DNA from: Bacteroides fragilis
GTDB taxonomy: Bacteria; Bacteroidota; Bacteroidia; Bacteroidales; Bacteroidaceae
Length of the DNA stretch: 64,000 bases
Reading direction: 5' to 3'
NCBI RefSeq assembly: GCF_019583405.1
Contig: NZ_SZUU01000001.1
Location: 186,001 to 250,000, forward strand
A program made the position numbers and the translations under genes. The notes under the pieces were generated by a model. The model was not told the DNA's origin. It made no database searches and saw only the letters and a list, made by a program, of their open reading frames with translations. This document shows, piece after piece, positions 1 through 8,486 of this stretch (position 1 is its first letter; every line of letters begins with the position of its first letter).

Positions 1-905
1 TGTCCGGTGAATCCGAAGTCCTGAGGGTTCTGTGGGACGAAGGTAAGATGCACACATTTATCTTTATCCACCATCACAGTATCCATCAGGTAGAATTTAT
101 AGAAAGAGATGGCTCCGCTTCCGATTGGGCTTACGAAACGGCGTTGCAACAGGCGGATATCATCATCATAGATATTGATATCGGCAAATACATCATTGAG
201 GATGGTACCCAGCATATCACCTGTTGAGAAGAATTCTTCCACGCCATTGGAGTTCATACCTTCGATTATGGTCTTTTTACTTTCCGGGTCCTTCCGGTAA
301 ATGGTTTTGGAAGACGTTTCCTGCACCGAGATAGGCAGAATCAGTTTGTTGGTTTCAGGCGAAACCTCAACCTGGTCTTTGAGGAAAGAAAACTTTTTAT
401 AGATTCCTTTTTCAAGGCTTTCGGGTGTCACGTCATTGAGTGACATCTTCATCTTCTGATACTTGTTGTACTGATAATAGTCGTTGGTTTCCAGCTTCTG
501 AGCTTTCTTGTGATCGATAACCTTTCGCATGAATTCCACAGCGGGATTATTCTTCCGGGAATACTTTTCCTTTTTAGGTTTTACAACCACCTCCTCCAGC
601 ATGACATCATCCGGTGAGAGTACTACATTGAGTTCTTTGGCGCCCGCCGGAATTTTCACTTTCTTGGTGATATAACCCACCGCAGAGAAGGTCAACTCGT
701 TCCATCCTTTGCGGGTTTCTACCTGATATTCTCCGTTAGCATTGGATATACCGCCAACTCCTTTTCCTTCATAGAAAACGGAAATGTACATTAGCGGCTC
801 ATGTGAAATAGAATCGGTGATTACTCCTTTCAACTGTGCAAAAGCCTGTGGCGCAGAGAGTATAAGGAAGACTACTATTAATAGTTTAGAATATTGTTGT
901 TTCAT
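1..905 (-). CDS. DUF5686/carboxypeptidase-regulatory-like outer-membrane protein (5' part only)
   Basis: The reading frame begins at the ATG at 905-903 and stays open to the window edge, so only the N-terminal 301 residues are visible. Residues 1-24 form a signal peptide ending in AFAQ. They are followed by a CarboxypepD_reg-like beta-sandwich (about 26-110) and then a region typical of DUF5686 family proteins, ending at the window edge in a PQNPQDFGFTG-type motif. Proteins of this family sit in the Bacteroidetes envelope and have no assigned reaction. A Bacteroides -7 box (TACCTTTG on the minus strand, 939-932) lies 27 nt upstream of the ATG. The family assignment is from recalled motif patterns and no search was run. 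Confidence 0.8.
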   Translation of the reverse strand, partial: MKQQYSKLLIVVFLILSAPQAFAQLKGVITDSISHEPLMYISVFYEGKGVGGISNANGEYQVETRKGWNELTFSAVGYITKKVKIPAGAKELNVVLSPDDVMLEEVVVKPKKEKYSRKNNPAVEFMRKVIDHKKAQKLETNDYYQYNKYQKMKMSLNDVTPESLEKGIYKKFSFLKDQVEVSPETNKLILPISVQETSSKTIYRKDPESKKTIIEGMNSNGVEEFFSTGDMLGTILNDVFADINIYDDDIRLLQRRFVSPIGSGAISFYKFYLMDTVMVDKDKCVHLTFVPQNPQDFGFTG

Positions 906-931
906 ACACACTTCATCTCATCGTGAGACTG

Positions 932-939
932 CAAAGGTA
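932..939 (-). promoter_or_regulatory. Bacteroides-type -7 box for the DUF5686 gene
   Basis: TACCTTTG on the minus strand matches TAnnTTTG. A weak -33 element (TTTC, 960-957) sits 17 nt upstream. Confidence 0.5.
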
Positions 940-1018
940 ATAAATTCCTTTTGATTGAAAGGACTATATAACCTTTTTTGTGTATCTTTTGAGTCCTGTA
1001 AGGAGGGGGAATCCGGCA

Positions 1019-2104
1019 TTATTCCCCCAATAATATTTGTACAATTCGTTCTGCGGTTCGTCCGTCCCAGCGTTCGGGCAAGGTACCTTGTTTCCATTCT
1101 CCGTTCATCAGTTTATCCATACTGGCAGCCAATGCTGCCGGATCTTCCCCAACCAGTTCATTGGTGCCTGTGCGCCAGGTTTCCGGATGCTCGGCATAGG
1201 TGTTGAGGGTGATGCAGGGAATTCCCAGGAAGGTCGCTTCTTCCGCCACATTGCCTGAATCTGTTATAATGGCTTTTGCCTGGTTCATCAGATATCCGAA
1301 AGAGAGGTAGCTTTGTGTGGGCATGATGTGCAGGTTAGGAGCTGTGATATCGAGAGTTTTGATCGCATTGCGTACATAAGTGTGCAGTGGTGCCACAATC
1401 GGCATGCCGTTTGCCTTTTCAAGTAAGGTCTCTATCAATTTCCGCAGATTTTCTTTGTTGTTCAGCAGCACATGGCGGTTGAGGGTCAGCAGGATGTACT
1501 CATGCTCTTTCAGTCCCAGGACAGAGAACCATATTGGCTTTATCAGGCGGTTGCGGTTATACCGTATTGTATCGATCAGGATGTTGCCTACATAGTAGAC
1601 TGTTTCATTTTCTGTTCCTGTCTGATTCAGGTTACGATTGGCCACCATGCCGGCTGTGAACAGATAGTCGGAAAGTCCGTCTGTTATCATACGGTTGACT
1701 TCTTTGGGCATGGACATATCGAACGAACGGGTGCCGGCTACGAGATGTGCCACTTTTATATTTTGTTTTTTGGCTACGATCGCACAGCTCATAGTTGCAG
1801 TGAGGTCATCGACTACCAGAACTACGTGCGTAGGGTTTTCCGTCAATTCACGTTCGAAGGCGATCATTATTCCCGCAGTAAGTTCTGTGGGGTTATTGCC
1901 GTTTACGCCCAGATAGGCATCGGGAGCTTTCATATGCAGATCTGCAAATAAGGATGCATCCAGACTGGTGTCATTCTCTATCCCTGTGTAAACCAGGCGA
2001 TAAGAAATGCGTTTACCTTGTGCCTTAGCGGCATCGATAGCCCGGGTGATAGGGGCGATTTTCATAAAGTTAGGGCGAGCCCCGGCAACAATCGTTATCT
2101 TCAT
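1019..2104 (-). CDS. UDP-N-acetylglucosamine 2-epimerase-like protein with altered active site
   Basis: A 361-residue protein of the WecB/non-hydrolysing UDP-GlcNAc 2-epimerase fold. It has the opening GARPNFMKIAPI and the UDP-binding DSGNVAEEA near the C-terminus. The ATG at 2104 is chosen because homology begins there; the frame is open further upstream but that part has no recognisable protein signal and would run into the divergent gene at 2189. Residues equivalent to E. coli WecB Glu117 (HVEAGLR, here HLVAGTR) and His213 (GHRRE, here LNRHV) are replaced. Asp95 and Glu131 equivalents seem to remain (VVDDLT, MPKEVNR). It may therefore act on another substrate, be slow, or be inactive. It stands alone, not in a sugar-nucleotide operon. 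Confidence 0.75.
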   Translation of the reverse strand: MKITIVAGARPNFMKIAPITRAIDAAKAQGKRISYRLVYTGIENDTSLDASLFADLHMKAPDAYLGVNGNNPTELTAGIMIAFERELTENPTHVVLVVDDLTATMSCAIVAKKQNIKVAHLVAGTRSFDMSMPKEVNRMITDGLSDYLFTAGMVANRNLNQTGTENETVYYVGNILIDTIRYNRNRLIKPIWFSVLGLKEHEYILLTLNRHVLLNNKENLRKLIETLLEKANGMPIVAPLHTYVRNAIKTLDITAPNLHIMPTQSYLSFGYLMNQAKAIITDSGNVAEEATFLGIPCITLNTYAEHPETWRTGTNELVGEDPAALAASMDKLMNGEWKQGTLPERWDGRTAERIVQILLGE

Positions 2105-2188
2105 CTTCGTATTCTTACAATTTTCAAGGAACAAATGTACACTTTCTTGCGGAATTATTTGTTTCTTTGCACACAAAAAACTTGATAT

Positions 2189-2815
2189 ATGCCAACAATC
2201 TTTCAGATTCCGACCTTTATCCAGATTCTGGAGTTTATCGGGACATTTGCTTTTGCCATTAGTGGCATTCGTCTTGCATCTGCCAAACAGTTTGACTGGT
2301 TTGGTGCTTATGTAGCCGGTGTGGCTGTTGCCATTGGCGGTGGTACTATACGTGACGTATTGCTGGACGTTACTCCGTTCTGGATGACGAATCCCATTTA
2401 TCTTATCTGTTCGGCGCTGGCCCTTCTGTGGGTTATTTTTTTCCGGAAGCATCTGATTCATATGCACAACACGTTTTTTATCTTCGATAGCATTGGGCTT
2501 GCATTATTTACGGTAGTTGGTATCAGCAAAACGATCGATTTGGGCTATGCCTTTTGGGTGGCCATCATTATGGGCACAATGACCGGAGCGGCCGGTGGCG
2601 TAATCCGCGATGTGTTTATCAACGAGATTCCGTTGATTTTCCGTAAAGAGATTTATGCCATGGCATGCGTTATTGGCGGAGTCATTTATTGGGGACTCGA
2701 CCGTCTGGGTGTTGATGCTGCTTTAACACAGGTCATCAGTGGCTGTTGCATTTTTGTGGTACGCGCATTGGCCGTGAAATATCAAATCTGTTTGCCTATC
2801 CTGAAAGGGGAGTAG
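2189..2815 (+). CDS. TRIC/UPF0126-family membrane channel protein
   Basis: A 208-residue protein with about seven hydrophobic segments. It carries the duplicated glycine-rich GGxIRDVxL motif (GGGTIRDVLL and GGVIRDVFI), which is the hallmark of the UPF0126/YicG family. Family members are prokaryotic trimeric intracellular cation (TRIC) channel homologues in the inner membrane. The gene is divergent from the epimerase gene across an 84-nt gap that must hold both promoters. Physiological role in Bacteroides is not known. Confidence 0.88.
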   Translation: MPTIFQIPTFIQILEFIGTFAFAISGIRLASAKQFDWFGAYVAGVAVAIGGGTIRDVLLDVTPFWMTNPIYLICSALALLWVIFFRKHLIHMHNTFFIFDSIGLALFTVVGISKTIDLGYAFWVAIIMGTMTGAAGGVIRDVFINEIPLIFRKEIYAMACVIGGVIYWGLDRLGVDAALTQVISGCCIFVVRALAVKYQICLPILKGE

Positions 2816-2828
2816 ACTTATACTAATT

Positions 2829-3323
2829 TTATTCCGGCAGTATCAGATCACCGGAGAAGCTGATCGATTCACGATTCTGCATATCGACATCTATGCTGGA
2901 CGAACCATTAGAGTAGATAGTGATTCTAAACTTGAACTGATCTTCGGAGTTTCTGGCGGTGAAGTTTATCTTCGCTGCTCCGCGTTTGCCCATGACCATA
3001 TTATATTTGTCAATCGGAGCCTTGAACATCAGTCCTTGCCCTCCTCCATAAGGAATGGAATAAGCACGCCCGAAATAGGGTAGTTGTGAAAAGACCGAAT
3101 CGTTTCGAACTATAACGGAATAAACTGAGGTCAGTGGAATCATATGCCCTCGGCGTGGGTATGCTGTAGATACGTCAATCCGGTAGTTTTCCGATTCGAT
3201 TAGCTCTTTTACTGCTTGTTCTTTTTGCTCTTTCTTTTCTTTCCGGTTTTGGGCCTGAAGCGGGCAAACTCCTGTTCCGATGATGAGCAACATCAGAAGG
3301 ATGATACACTTGTTTGTTTTCAT
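2829..3323 (-). CDS. DUF4251 domain exported protein
   Basis: A 164-residue protein with a signal peptide (residues 1-24, ending PLQAQ), a short Lys/Glu-rich stretch (27-37), and a beta-rich body with YSVIVRNDSV, a central glycine-rich PYGGGQGLMF and a terminal SGDLILPE. This is the pattern of DUF4251, a Bacteroidetes-specific exported domain of unknown function. It is convergent with the UPF0126 gene (13 nt between the stops). A minus-strand TATCTTTA box lies at 3359-3352. No partner is evident. Confidence 0.82.
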   Translation of the reverse strand: MKTNKCIILLMLLIIGTGVCPLQAQNRKEKKEQKEQAVKELIESENYRIDVSTAYPRRGHMIPLTSVYSVIVRNDSVFSQLPYFGRAYSIPYGGGQGLMFKAPIDKYNMVMGKRGAAKINFTARNSEDQFKFRITIYSNGSSSIDVDMQNRESISFSGDLILPE

Positions 3324-3466
3324 ATCAATGGTTCTTTTTCGGATGTTTACATAAAGATAACGGTCGGAAGAGATAAAATGTATAAAGCAGACAAATGATT
3401 TAATATTATTTCGTGTTTACCGGATGGGATTTCACAAAGAATAAAAAAGGGAGGTATGTCAAAACT

Positions 3467-3546
3467 TACCACAGATTGCACTGATTAACACAGAATGAAT
3501 TTTAAATCGTCGTTTACATAATGCTTAATCTGTATAACCTGTGGCG
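3467..3546. repeat. REP-like inverted repeat, copy 1 (CCACAG family)
   Basis: The left arm begins TACCACAGATTGCACTGATT and the right arm, read in reverse complement, begins CCACAGGTTATACAGATT. The arms flank a short AT-rich loop. Related elements lie at 46098-46195 and 47331-47448, all in intergenic DNA. Confidence 0.6.
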
Positions 3547-3584
3547 AAGAAGACTTTTGAGTCTATTGGGGGAGGATATTTCTG

Positions 3585-4559
3585 TTAGAACTGTTCCAGA
3601 ATGGCAATTCGTTTTTCGATTGGCGGATGGGTGGCGAAGAGCCCGCTTAGCCCGCTCAATGCGCTTTTAGCCTGTTTGCCAGGATGTTGTATGAATAGCT
3701 GCGCTACATCTTCGCGCTCCACAGCTTCTATATCGGGATCTGCAGATATCTTTCTTAAAGCATTGGCCAAAGCCAATGGGTTCTTTGTCATTTCTGCTGC
3801 TCCTGCATCGGCCATGTATTCACGTTTGCGGGAGATGGCAAAGCGCATCAGCGTGGCAAAGAAATAGCCGATGGCGGCTACAATCATGGCTAAAACCAAG
3901 ATGAGGATAGCACCATTGTTTTTATCATTCCGGCTGCGTGTCCACGAAGAGTAATAAACGGAGCGCAGTGCTATTTGTGCCAACATCGAAAAGATGCCTA
4001 CGAATACAATGGAGATAATCAGCAGTCGGACATCGTGATTACGGATATGTGTCAATTCGTGTGCAATGACCCCTTCAAGTTCCTCGTCGTTGAGTTTATC
4101 GATGATTCCTTTTGATAAGGTGACCGTATAAGTACGTTCGTTAATTCCGCTGGCATATGCATTGAGTGAATTGTCATCGATTATGTTGATTTTAGGCATT
4201 TTCATCCCTTGCGACATACAGAGATTCTCCACTAAATTGTAGATGCGTTTATTCTCTTTACGTTCCAATGGTCTTGCCCCTGTAGCGGCTTTGATAATAC
4301 TGGAATTGGCAAAGTAGGCAATAATAAACCAGACCAGAACGCCTCCTATAATATAAGGAATCAGGTTAATAAACATTTGATTGGTCATGGCCAATGTGTC
4401 ATATTGCTCGTAATCATCTGTCACGGTAAAAGTGATGAGCAGGTAGCTGAACAAATAGGTCAGTACTGCCACCAGGCAAGGGAAAAGGAACAGTAAAATG
4501 CCGGAACGTAGGTTGTTCCGGCTCTGTTGTGTCTGTATTCCGACGTATTGCATGTGCAT
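3585..4559 (-). CDS. M48-family integral membrane zinc metallopeptidase (HtpX-like)
   Basis: A 324-residue membrane protease. The zinc motif HELTH (in VIAHELTHIRNHD) lies near residue 165, with a downstream Glu region (REYMADAGAAE) that supplies the third ligand typical of M48. There are two N-terminal membrane segments (about 20-45 and 70-90) and two more around 180-230. The first ATG is preceded by AGGAG at good spacing. Only 15 nt separate it from the upstream LemA gene, and LemA/M48 is a recurrent pair. Likely role: quality control of membrane proteins; the actual substrate is unknown. Confidence 0.9.
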   Translation of the reverse strand: MHMQYVGIQTQQSRNNLRSGILLFLFPCLVAVLTYLFSYLLITFTVTDDYEQYDTLAMTNQMFINLIPYIIGGVLVWFIIAYFANSSIIKAATGARPLERKENKRIYNLVENLCMSQGMKMPKINIIDDNSLNAYASGINERTYTVTLSKGIIDKLNDEELEGVIAHELTHIRNHDVRLLIISIVFVGIFSMLAQIALRSVYYSSWTRSRNDKNNGAILILVLAMIVAAIGYFFATLMRFAISRKREYMADAGAAEMTKNPLALANALRKISADPDIEAVEREDVAQLFIQHPGKQAKSALSGLSGLFATHPPIEKRIAILEQF

Positions 4560-4574
4560 TGCTCTCCTGGGGGA

Positions 4575-5135
4575 TTAGAATTTGATTTTCGGGGCTTCTT
4601 CCAGATTGGCACGTTGTTCAGTACCCAAATCGAACATCATTTCTTTATGAAAGCCGAACATGTTGGCTATCAGGTTGGAAGGGAATGTCTGTACTGCATT
4701 GTTCAGTTCTTTGGTGGCTGAGTTAAAGTAGCGGCGTACAGCAGCCAGTTTATTTTCTACATCCGAAATCTCTTCCTGTAACTGGAGGAAGTTTTGATTG
4801 GCCTTTAAGTCCGGGTAAGCTTCCAAGGTGATTTTCAATCCCGCAAGGGCGGAACTCAGTTGATTCTCTGCTGTAATCTTTTCATCGATTGTTCGGGCAC
4901 TGATAGCTCCGTTACGGGCTTGGATGACACGTTCGAGTGTGTCCTTTTCGTGAGCTGCATATCCTTTTACTGTATCCACCAATTGTGGGATAAGGTCGTG
5001 GCGTTGCTTCAACTGTACATCGATGTCGGCAAATGCATTTTCGCGGTTGTTTCTCAGTTTTACCAACGAGTTGTACATGGAAGCAATGACAATCGCGAGG
5101 ATGATTACAATCCCCAAAATGATAAGTAAGTTCAT
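4575..5135 (-). CDS. lemA: LemA family protein
   Basis: A 186-residue protein with one N-terminal membrane anchor (about residues 3-23) and a helical body carrying the LemA signature: YNSLVKLRN near the anchor, then RHDLIPQLVDTVKGYA and a C-terminal FPSNLIANMFGF. LemA proteins are anchored helical-bundle proteins of unclear function. The gene is first in a two-gene operon with the M48 protease and has a near-consensus Bacteroides promoter upstream (5202-5171). Confidence 0.9.
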   Translation of the reverse strand: MNLLIILGIVIILAIVIASMYNSLVKLRNNRENAFADIDVQLKQRHDLIPQLVDTVKGYAAHEKDTLERVIQARNGAISARTIDEKITAENQLSSALAGLKITLEAYPDLKANQNFLQLQEEISDVENKLAAVRRYFNSATKELNNAVQTFPSNLIANMFGFHKEMMFDLGTEQRANLEEAPKIKF

Positions 5136-5170
5136 AATTCTTTTGATTCTTAACGTTGTTAAACTTGATC

Positions 5171-5202
5171 CAAAGGTATGTTATTCAGTCTCTATTTACA
5201 AA
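5171..5202 (-). promoter_or_regulatory. Promoter of the lemA-M48 operon
   Basis: On the minus strand: TTTG (5202-5199), a 20-nt spacer, then TACCTTTG (5178-5171). It is 36 nt upstream of the lemA ATG and is one of the best matches to the Bacteroides primary-sigma consensus in the window. Confidence 0.75.
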
Positions 5203-5270
5203 AAGCGCATAATAAAAAACATTAATTATCAAACAAACCTCTCAAAGTGTATTGAAACTTTCTTAAAGTA

Positions 5271-5321
5271 ACACCCAAAAACTGTCAAATAGCACCCAAA
5301 AACTATCATTTGATAGTTTTT
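5271..5321. repeat. Direct repeat plus 11-bp perfect hairpin upstream of the sigma gene
   Basis: CACCCAAAAACT occurs twice (5272 and 5293 onward). The second copy runs into a perfect palindrome AAAAACTATCA-TT-TGATAGTTTTT (5298-5321). It lies 105 nt upstream of the ECF sigma gene. It could be an operator, or a terminator for leftover upstream transcription. Confidence 0.6.
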
Positions 5322-5425
5322 ACCCCAAAGATTGGTGAAATTTACCCTACTGAAATCTAAAATAAGCCTTAAACTTGCATCATCGAGAAAGAAACGAAAT
5401 ATTAACCGCTTAAAAACCGCAACGT

Positions 5426-5929
5426 ATGAAAAGTTTAAGTTTTAGAAAAGACCTGATAGGAGTACAAGAAGAGTTACTCCGTTTTGCTTATAAACTCACA
5501 GCCAATCGCGAAGAAGCCAATGACCTGTTACAAGAAACTTCATTGAAAGCATTAGATAATGAAGATAAATTTATGCCGGATACTAATTTTAAAGGCTGGA
5601 TGTATACAATCATGCGCAACATCTTTATTAATAACTATCGTAAAGTTGTGCGTGACCAAACTTATGTAGACCAAACCGACAACCTCTTCCATCTGAATCT
5701 CCCGCAAGACTCCGGATTTGAAAGTACCGAAGGAGCCTATGACTTGAAAGAAATGCACCGTGTAGTAAATGCGTTGCCTAAAGAATATAAAGTACCGTTT
5801 TCAATGCATGTTTCCGGATTTAAATATCGTGAAATAGCTGAAAAATTAGAATTGCCACTCGGTACGGTTAAGAGCCGGATCTTTTTTACCCGGCAGAGAC
5901 TGCAACAGGAATTGAAGGACTTTGTTTAA
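5426..5929 (+). CDS. ECF-type RNA polymerase sigma factor
   Basis: A 167-residue sigma-70 family protein with only regions 2 and 4. Region 2 (about 10-75) has FAYKLTANREEANDLLQET and the -10-melting segment FKGWMYTIMRNIFINNYRK. Region 4 (about 110-160) has the helix-turn-helix KYREIAEKLELPLGTVKSRIFFTRQRL. No anti-sigma gene is adjacent, so control is probably transcriptional or by a distant partner. A strong terminator follows at 6003-6043, so the gene looks monocistronic. Confidence 0.9.
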   Translation: MKSLSFRKDLIGVQEELLRFAYKLTANREEANDLLQETSLKALDNEDKFMPDTNFKGWMYTIMRNIFINNYRKVVRDQTYVDQTDNLFHLNLPQDSGFESTEGAYDLKEMHRVVNALPKEYKVPFSMHVSGFKYREIAEKLELPLGTVKSRIFFTRQRLQQELKDFV

Positions 5930-6002
5930 TTAGGTATTATTTATGAAATAAAAAGATTGATTTTAGGTAGTGATTTAGTGTAGATTTTTAGTTGTTTAAA
6001 AG

Positions 6003-6043
6003 AAGGAGTAAGTGAGGGACCCCCTCCTTGCTCCTTTGTTTTT
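6003..6043 (+). terminator. Rho-independent terminator after the ECF sigma gene
   Basis: AAGGAGTAAG/GAGGG pairs with CCCTC/CTTGCTCCTT around a short loop and is followed by a T-rich run. Confidence 0.75.
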
Positions 6044-6095
6044 GTGACAATATGATATATAACATGTCTTTTATAAGAACTTTTTGGGAGTGTAA

Positions 6096-6128
6096 TTTGT
6101 CTTTATGTCAAATATCTCAGTATATTTG
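6096..6128 (+). promoter_or_regulatory. Promoter of the carboxyltransferase gene
   Basis: TTTG (6096-6099), a 21-nt spacer, then TATATTTG (6121-6128). It is 51 nt upstream of the ATG at 6180. Confidence 0.7.
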
Positions 6129-6179
6129 TAATATAACAAGTTAACCTAATGAATGTGAAATCACTTATAACTTACGGCA

Positions 6180-7955
6180 ATGAAAAAGGAAATTAAATTC
6201 AGTCTCGTATATCGGGACATGTGGCAGTCGTCCGGTAAATACCAACCCCGTGTAGACCAGTTAGTGCGAATTGCCCCTTTGATTATTGAGATGGGATGTT
6301 TTGCTCGTGTGGAAACCAATGGCGGAGCTTTCGAACAGGTCAATCTGCTCTATGGTGAAAATCCGAACAAAGCAGTACGGGCTTTCACCAAACCCTTCAA
6401 TGATGCCGGAATACAGACCCATATGCTTGATCGAGGGCTGAATGGTTTACGAATGTATCCTGTTCCTGCCGATGTTCGTCGGTTGATGTATAAAGTCAAG
6501 CATGCTCAAGGGGTAGATATAACCCGTATTTTTTGTGGATTAAATGAAGTGGGGAATATTATTCCTTCCATACACTATGCGCTTGAGGGAGGGATGATTC
6601 CGCAAGCAACTTTATGTATCACCTTTTCACCGGTTCATACGGTGGAATATTATACGGCTATTGCTGATAAGCTGATTGAGGCCGGTGCTCCCGAAATCTG
6701 TCTGAAGGATATGGCGGGCGTCGGGCGTCCGGCCATGTTAGGACAATTGACTAAAGCCATTAAGGAACGCCATCCCGAAGTGCTGATTCAATATCACGGT
6801 CATAGCGGACCAGGGCTGTCGATGGCCTCCATTCTTAAAGTTTGTGAGAATGGCGCCGACATCATTGATGTAGCTATGGAACCCATGTCTTGGGGAAAAG
6901 TTCATCCGGATGTGATTTCTGTACAGGCCATGCTGAAAGATGCCGGTTTTCGTGTACCTGAAATTAATATGAAAGCCTATATGAAGGCGCGTGCCATGAC
7001 ACAGGAGTTCATTGATGATTTCCTTGGTTACTTTATGGATCCGACCAACAAACATATGTCTTCCCTATTGTTGAAATGTGGCTTGCCAGGAGGAATGATG
7101 GGGTCTATGATGGCCGATTTGAAGGGTGTGCATGCCGGTATCAATATGATATTAAAGAGTAATAATCAGCCTGAGCTCAGCATTGACGATCTGCTTGTGA
7201 TGTTGTTCGACGAAGTGGAATACGTATGGCCTAAGTTAGGCTATCCTCCACTGGTAACTCCATTCAGCCAGTATGTGAAAAATGTGGCATTAATGAATGT
7301 AATGGCACGTGTGAAAGGTGAGGAACGCTGGAGCATGATAGACAATAATACCTGGGGGATGATTCTGGGTAAAAGCGGCCGTTTACCTGGCCCGTTGGAT
7401 CCGGAAATTGTAGCATTGGCCAAAGAGAAGGGGTACGAATTTACAGATGAAGATCCGCAGAAGAACTATCCCGACCAGCTTGATGAATATCGTAAAGAGA
7501 TGCAGGAGAATGGTTGGGAGTTCGGGCCCGATGATGAAGAACTGTTTGAACTGGCCATGCATGACAGGCAGTATCGTGATTATAAATCGGGAGTAGCCAA
7601 GAAGAGGTTTGAGGAAGACCTGCAACGTGCCAAGGATGCGGCATTGGCCAAACAAGGTTTCTCCGAAGAAGATGTGAAAAGGATGAAGCGTGCCAAGGCA
7701 GAGCCAATCACTGCGATGGAAAAGGGTAGGATTATCTGGGAAATAGATGTTGAATCGCCTTCCATGCCTCCTGAAGTGGGGCATAAATATGAACCGGATG
7801 ATGTATTTTGCTATATTGCTACTCCATGGAACACTTATGATAGAGTATTGGCTAATTTTAGTGGACGTATCATCGAGGTATGTGCCAAGCAAGGTGCTTT
7901 GGTCAATAAAGGTGATGCTTTGGCTTATGTAGAAAGATGTGAAGAACCGGCATAA
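6180..7955 (+). CDS. Oxaloacetate decarboxylase alpha / pyruvate carboxylase B-like carboxyltransferase, biotin lysine missing
   Basis: A 591-residue protein. Residues 5-270 form the TIM-barrel carboxyltransferase domain, with RDMWQSSG (12-19, replacing the usual RDAHQS), the metal-site lysine in LKDMAG (K177) and the HxH ligands in YHGHSG (H207, H209). A PYC_OADA helical domain follows to about 450. Residues about 527-591 look like the biotinyl/lipoyl fold (NFSGRIIEVCAKQGALVNKGD), but where the biotinylated lysine of EAMKM should be, the sequence reads ATPWN. The domain therefore cannot carry biotin itself. The enzyme may use a separate biotin carrier. No beta or gamma decarboxylase subunit is adjacent, and the gene is transcribed alone between a promoter (6096) and a terminator (7988). 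Confidence 0.8.
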   Translation: MKKEIKFSLVYRDMWQSSGKYQPRVDQLVRIAPLIIEMGCFARVETNGGAFEQVNLLYGENPNKAVRAFTKPFNDAGIQTHMLDRGLNGLRMYPVPADVRRLMYKVKHAQGVDITRIFCGLNEVGNIIPSIHYALEGGMIPQATLCITFSPVHTVEYYTAIADKLIEAGAPEICLKDMAGVGRPAMLGQLTKAIKERHPEVLIQYHGHSGPGLSMASILKVCENGADIIDVAMEPMSWGKVHPDVISVQAMLKDAGFRVPEINMKAYMKARAMTQEFIDDFLGYFMDPTNKHMSSLLLKCGLPGGMMGSMMADLKGVHAGINMILKSNNQPELSIDDLLVMLFDEVEYVWPKLGYPPLVTPFSQYVKNVALMNVMARVKGEERWSMIDNNTWGMILGKSGRLPGPLDPEIVALAKEKGYEFTDEDPQKNYPDQLDEYRKEMQENGWEFGPDDEELFELAMHDRQYRDYKSGVAKKRFEEDLQRAKDAALAKQGFSEEDVKRMKRAKAEPITAMEKGRIIWEIDVESPSMPPEVGHKYEPDDVFCYIATPWNTYDRVLANFSGRIIEVCAKQGALVNKGDALAYVERCEEPA

Positions 7956-7987
7956 CGTTTTAAAAGTTGTATTGTTATAGAGTGGAT

Positions 7988-8030
7988 AAAGGCCGTTTCC
8001 GGTGTAAACCGGAGCGGTCTTTGTTTTTTT
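7988..8030 (+). terminator. Terminator after the carboxyltransferase gene
   Basis: AAAGGCCG-TTTCCGGT pairs with ACCGGAG-CGGTCTTT around a GTAA loop and is followed by seven T. Confidence 0.85.
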
Positions 8031-8034
8031 AGTG

Positions 8035-8180
8035 CCATTCCCAAACCCAGCCTCTCTTCTTCCTGAAGCCCGGCTGTCCGGTGTTCTTATCCCGACGCTT
8101 CGATGTCCGGAGCCCGGCACTCCGTTAGCTGAATCCCGGCTGTCCGGAAGGTCGGTCCCGGCCGTCCGATCTTTAGGTGA
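8035..8180. repeat. GC-rich cluster of imperfect CCCGGCTGTCCGG repeats
   Basis: The motif CCCGGCTGTCCGG, or a close variant, appears at least four times in about 145 nt, in contrast with the AT-rich DNA on either side. Two copies are nearly identical; the others are degenerate or partly inverted. No convincing gene is present. It lies between the carboxyltransferase terminator and the SusC leader. Confidence 0.6.
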
Positions 8181-8486
8181 TTCGTTTCCCGTCTTATTTG
8201 CTTTTCTTTTTATTTCGACTACTACCGTAGTTATTATATAAGGCTTGGGTTGTATATGACATTTGTAATATCTTGTTTCGGTAGAAATCTACCGGTTCTT
8301 TTTCGTAGATAGTAAATAAATATTGGGTTTATATTCAGAAAAAGATAAGAATTAGTTTTCGATTTTCTAAATCTGGATGGAACTTTTACTTGTAAATAGT
8401 GATCAAACTTCGTATATATAGTTAATTTGAGAAATGACACATATCTTTCAAATCCCTTTGGAATGGATATATAAACGGATCAACTA

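Noticed and set aside
2105..2467. 120-residue N-terminal extension of the epimerase frame
   Set aside because: It crosses the divergent gene at 2189, has no epimerase homology and no promoter; the ATG at 2104 begins the family motif.
8032..8241. 69-residue open frame and its minus-strand counterpart
   Set aside because: They arise from the GC-rich CCCGGCTGTCCGG repeats; no start context and low-complexity repeated peptide.
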